Shown one piece after another: positions 61,145 through 64,000 of a stretch of 64,000 bases of DNA. The stretch is from Desulfoscipio geothermicus DSM 3669 (lineage in GTDB: Bacteria > Bacillota > Desulfotomaculia > Desulfotomaculales > Desulfallaceae). The notes beneath the pieces are model-generated. The model was not told the DNA's origin. It did not search any database and saw only the letters and a list, made by a program, of their open reading frames with translations. Location: contig NZ_FOYM01000014.1 in assembly GCF_900115975.1 (NCBI RefSeq), positions 1-64,000 of the forward strand, written 5' to 3'. The position numbers and the translations under genes are program-made. Each line of letters opens with the position of its first letter. Positions within the stretch are counted from its first letter, which is position 1.

Positions 61145-61501
61145 GTGGATACAAACGATAAAAAAAGTGGCAATAGAAAAGCCAATATACAAATGCGTTT
61201 TTCTGACTTCGATCTTCCTCCTATGCAAGACGTTTTGTTGATCGGTAAACGAGCACCCATAGGACCCGAGGCCGTTCGCAGAATGGTTGACGCCCTCGCT
61301 CCCGGTCAATATGAAGTTATTCCCGTGGAAAACAGCCAGATAGAAGCCATGGCTGTCAAAAGCTCACTCTTTAATTGGATGTCACGAGATACCTTAATTA
61401 ATACTATACTTGAGGAAGGCATTAAACTGGTAAATGATAAATCCATAATTAAAGCCACGTTGGAAATTACAATTTCTATATATAAAGAAGTTGATGTTTA
61501 A
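61145..61501 (+). CDS. Hypothetical protein in the c-di-GMP operon
   Basis: A 118-residue soluble protein of no recognised family, starting at GTG. It contains MQDVLLIGKRAPIGPEAVRR and a mixed alpha/beta pattern. It lies between the HD-GYP-like gene and the CBS-GGDEF gene and ends one base before the latter begins, so the three are likely one transcript. A c-di-GMP-related role is inferred from context only. Confidence 0.65.
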   Translation: MDTNDKKSGNRKANIQMRFSDFDLPPMQDVLLIGKRAPIGPEAVRRMVDALAPGQYEVIPVENSQIEAMAVKSSLFNWMSRDTLINTILEEGIKLVNDKSIIKATLEITISIYKEVDV

Positions 61502-62338
61502 ATGTTTCAAGCAAAAGATATAATGACAAGTCCTGTTATCTCAATTGACCCTGAAAAAAGCGTTTTTTATGCTGCGGAATATATGCGAAAAAATCAATTG
61601 GGCGGTTTACCTGTTATTGAAAACGGTAACCTGGTAGGTATTATTACATCCAGAGATATACGCCTTAGCCACCCCAATCGGCTTGTAGCCGACGCAATGA
61701 CTAAAAGAGTTTTTTCATGCGCGCCAAGCGATACAGTTTGGGATGTGGCTATGGTAATGGATAAACACCGGGTTGAACGATTGCCTGTAGTGAAAAATAG
61801 TACAGTCATAGGGATAATAACCAAGACTCAGATACAAAAAAAGATGGGGCAAATGTATGATCCTTTAACGGATATATACAACTCAGCTTACATATACCAA
61901 GTTGCCACAAGATTACTAACTGAAGGACATGAAATTTGTGTAATTCTATTTGACGTTAATAATTTCGGGAAAATAAATAAAAAATTTGGACACGTTTACG
62001 GTGACAGCTGTCTAAAAGAGATTTCAAAGGTATTACATGAATATACAGATGATGAATGTGATTTTATCTGCAGATACGGTGGTGACGAATTTGTTGTCGT
62101 TACTCTCAACAAAATAAGCGCTGCTAAGCAACTGGCCGCTAAGATTATAGATAAGATCGCCTTCCATACCTCTAAAGTCGGCGTGCCTGTTACTGTCTCA
62201 GCGGGAATCTGCGGTGGACATAGAAAATATGCCAGAGATTATAATAACCAATATAAAGTTATTGAGAATCTAATTAATAAAGCTAGTTTGGCATCAACAC
62301 AAGCTAAAACACTAAACAAAAAGTATATAATTTATTAG
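61502..62338 (+). CDS. CBS-pair diguanylate cyclase
   Basis: A 278-residue protein with two CBS motifs (residues 1-115, binding adenosyl ligands in known members) followed by a GGDEF domain with intact YGGDEF. The inhibitory RxxD site is absent (DECD at that place), in contrast with the MinD-GGDEF protein at 23825-25525. It is predicted to make c-di-GMP under control of an adenine nucleotide signal and thus to feed the riboswitch upstream. Confidence 0.9.
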   Translation: MFQAKDIMTSPVISIDPEKSVFYAAEYMRKNQLGGLPVIENGNLVGIITSRDIRLSHPNRLVADAMTKRVFSCAPSDTVWDVAMVMDKHRVERLPVVKNSTVIGIITKTQIQKKMGQMYDPLTDIYNSAYIYQVATRLLTEGHEICVILFDVNNFGKINKKFGHVYGDSCLKEISKVLHEYTDDECDFICRYGGDEFVVVTLNKISAAKQLAAKIIDKIAFHTSKVGVPVTVSAGICGGHRKYARDYNNQYKVIENLINKASLASTQAKTLNKKYIIY

Positions 62339-62518
62339 GAAAAACTAATTTTATGAGGAACTATATTAAAAGCAGTATTTGGACAAATTCCTGTTCGGGA
62401 CTGGGGTACGGCGTTTTAATTCTTGCATTATTGATGATAAATAGCTTACCGTCGCCCATCCCCTTTTTGTGCGGGGTATTTCGGGGTATTTGGGGTCATT
62501 ATTGCCGGAATAAAATTT

Positions 62519-62561
62519 GAAAACCCTTAAACCTTTGTGTATCAAAGGCTTAAGGGTTTTC
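62519..62561 (-). terminator. Long hairpin downstream of tRNA-Arg
   Basis: GAAAACCCTTAA pairs with TTAAGGGTTTTC, with an inner CCTTTG/CAAAGG stem. On the minus strand it follows the tRNA gene and is trailed by AAATTTTATTCC. Confidence 0.7.
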
Positions 62562-62577
62562 AGGTTAAATCCGGTTT

Positions 62578-62652
<75 letters not shown>

Positions 62653-62726
62653 CCGTTAAATTTGCTACATAAAACATTGTATCATAAAATTGAAATAATG
62701 CAAGGCATAAATATTAGGTGAAAAAT

Positions 62727-63100
62727 TCAAAATATGGCCACCATCTCCAGCACCGCGGACAGGCGGCGCTTTCTTTCTGCGCCGCTTATGCCGTACAGAG
62801 AGGCGTGGAAATCCAGCAATTGTTCACAGGTAAGCCAATCATGATAGCGAAGTTCTTGGGCAAAAAAACAATCTTGCTGCGCACCTTGAGATCGCCCAGC
62901 GGGCGCCCAAGCAGACTTGCTTTCCCTGATATGGGAAACAGAAGCCCCACCAGCATTTTTACCAAAGTGCTTTTACCGGCACCGTTGGGGCCTAAAAAGC
63001 CGAAGATTTGCCCCCGGGATACCCGGAGACAAATCTCTGCACAACCTACCTTTGAGCCGTATTTTTTGGTCAGGTCTACAGTTTCAATGGCTAAATTCAT
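62727..63100 (-). pseudogene. ABC transporter ATPase, frameshifted and truncated
   Basis: Starts as a normal ABC ATPase (MNLAIETVDLTKKYG, Walker A GFLGPNGAGKST). After FLPKNF the frame shifts. The following frame reads RYHDWLTCEQLLDFHASLYG, as expected for the family, and a missing base near 62856 explains it. The sequence ends at VLEMVAIF, so signature and Walker B regions are gone. It lies just after the DUF4367-like gene. Confidence 0.8.
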
Positions 63101-63116
63101 GTAATCATTCCCACCT

Positions 63117-63968
63117 TTATTTCATTTGTGTCGCAATTTCCAGGGCGGAATGCAGGTCCAGTTTTTCGCCCGAGATAGTGTATATCACACCATCCTGCTG
63201 CCAGATCAGGAACTGCATGCCGGCGGAGTTGTGCTGTCGGGAACCGGCGTCTACGAAAACTCCGCGCGTTCCGTTAACGGTAACTTCCCTGGATGAGCCG
63301 TCGATGTTGGGAATTAATATAGTATTTTGCCAGTCATTAATTGCCAATAATTGGTTTTTTAGGTTATCGGGCATTGCCGGAATACTTAAAAGGGCATCCC
63401 GGATGGCCAGCGCATCCACGTTGGCGGGCGTTTTCAGCTCGGGGCTTCGGGCCTGGGTAATCATTATCCGGGCATTACCCGACTTGTAGGTGGCCACTAT
63501 GGCGGTGGGCATGGTCAGCGAAAAATGTTGGCCGTCGAGGTTGTCGGGTAATAATGATGTACTGCCCAGTGTCTGGAGCAGACTGTTAACTTTTTGCACT
63601 TCCAGTTTTAAATTAACAGTATTGCCGGTTATTTTTTGTAATTGCGGATTACCAAAACCGTCGACCTGTGGAAGTTTAACGTCAAAATCCACTGCTGCAG
63701 ATGCTTCAGTCAAGGTTACCGGTACGGATTCCTGTTTGCCTACAACTTCAGCACTACCGAAGTTATCAATATCCACTTTACTGGCGCCTTCTTGCAGGGC
63801 TTTTTCCAGTTCCTTCAGGTCCTCCGTGCTCACTGAAATGGTTTGCACTTTTTCCATCCGAAAAATGGTTAAAAATTCACCGGCCATGCTGCGCACCGCC
63901 GGAAAGCTAAAAGCGGTGAACATTACGGCTGCCGCTGCTGCGGTGGCGATTATTTTTTTGAATTTCAT
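63117..63968 (-). CDS. DUF4367-like exported/membrane protein
   Basis: A 283-residue protein with an N-terminal hydrophobic signal or anchor (residues 5-24, ATAAAAAVMFTAFSFPAV). The C-terminal domain reads REVTVNGTRGVFVDAGSRQ, FLIWQQDGVIYTISG and HSALEIATQMK, as in the DUF4367/RsgI-C-type domain near anti-sigma factors. It is followed by the broken ABC gene. The gene that would normally precede it (often a sigma factor) lies beyond the window. Confidence 0.75.
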   Translation of the reverse strand: MKFKKIIATAAAAAVMFTAFSFPAVRSMAGEFLTIFRMEKVQTISVSTEDLKELEKALQEGASKVDIDNFGSAEVVGKQESVPVTLTEASAAVDFDVKLPQVDGFGNPQLQKITGNTVNLKLEVQKVNSLLQTLGSTSLLPDNLDGQHFSLTMPTAIVATYKSGNARIMITQARSPELKTPANVDALAIRDALLSIPAMPDNLKNQLLAINDWQNTILIPNIDGSSREVTVNGTRGVFVDAGSRQHNSAGMQFLIWQQDGVIYTISGEKLDLHSALEIATQMK

Positions 63969-64000
63969 GACCTGTTTAAACCTCCATGTTTTTTTATTGA

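Noticed and set aside
62473-62497. Short GGGGTATTT tandem repeat
   Set aside because: Only two to three imperfect units in a gene-free spot. Too short to support a function.

Overview
The window reads as part of the genome of an anaerobic, spore-forming Firmicute of the Desulfotomaculum/Pelotomaculum type. This is inferred from a spoVT regulator, a broken cotJC spore-coat gene, a Spo0E-like phosphatase, a PerR/rubrerythrin oxidative-stress pair, a c-di-GMP-I riboswitch, and a truncated dsrK fragment, which points to sulfate/sulfite reduction in the lineage. Nearly all genes have clear Gram-positive ribosome binding sites.

Layout. (1) About 34-2304: a group II intron with its reverse transcriptase, ending at the stop codon of a small membrane-protein gene. 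(2) 2.3-5.5 kb: a PIN toxin/antitoxin pair, a frameshifted excisionase and a tyrosine recombinase. (3) 5.5-36.9 kb: one long block on the minus strand that combines a Tcp-like Gram-positive conjugation channel (TcpC, TcpE, VirB4, VirB6/TcpH-like, VirB2/TcpD-like, and a transglycosylase/M23 wall hydrolase) with a complete-looking Tad pilus locus (Flp pilin, TadV peptidase, TadE/TadG pseudopilins, TadB/TadC, CpaF ATPase, CpaB). Between these lie four consecutive MinD/ParA/TadZ-type proteins, one of them fused to a diguanylate cyclase. No relaxase or VirD4/TcpA coupling protein is seen. Several large secreted proteins close the block. Two 29-codon hydrophobic peptide genes, each with a promoter-driven antisense RNA, sit at 12.3 and 26.9 kb and form twin type I toxin-antitoxin loci. 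(4) 36.9-45.6 kb: accessory cargo, including a DUF2786 protein, a second tyrosine recombinase, an ietAS-type protease/AAA-ATPase pair, a solitary C5 DNA methyltransferase with six repeats in its recognition region, a DUF5348 protein and a Spo0E-like protein. (5) 45.75 kb onward: chromosomal-type genes (5'-truncated cotJC, spoVT, a two-component system, an HtrA protease, nitroreductase, NUDIX, rubrerythrin, perR, an enoyl-CoA hydratase, asnS, ferritin-like proteins) mixed with gene relics (histidine kinase, dsrK, Uma2, ABC transporter).

(6) 59.2-59.9 kb: a decayed remnant of a related element, with a recombinase 3' end followed by a MinD/CpaF chimera. (7) 60.3-62.3 kb: a c-di-GMP-I riboswitch in front of an HD-GYP-like gene, an unknown gene and a CBS-GGDEF gene. 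Then come tRNA-Arg(CCG), an ABC-ATPase pseudogene and a DUF4367-like protein.

Working picture (inference): the 2.3-45.7 kb interval is an integrated element whose main product is a surface machine joining a conjugation-type channel to a Tad pilus, with c-di-GMP-linked MinD-family proteins. It also carries stabilisation and defence modules (two PIN pairs, two type I pairs, ietAS, a methyltransferase) and a possible modulator of host sporulation.
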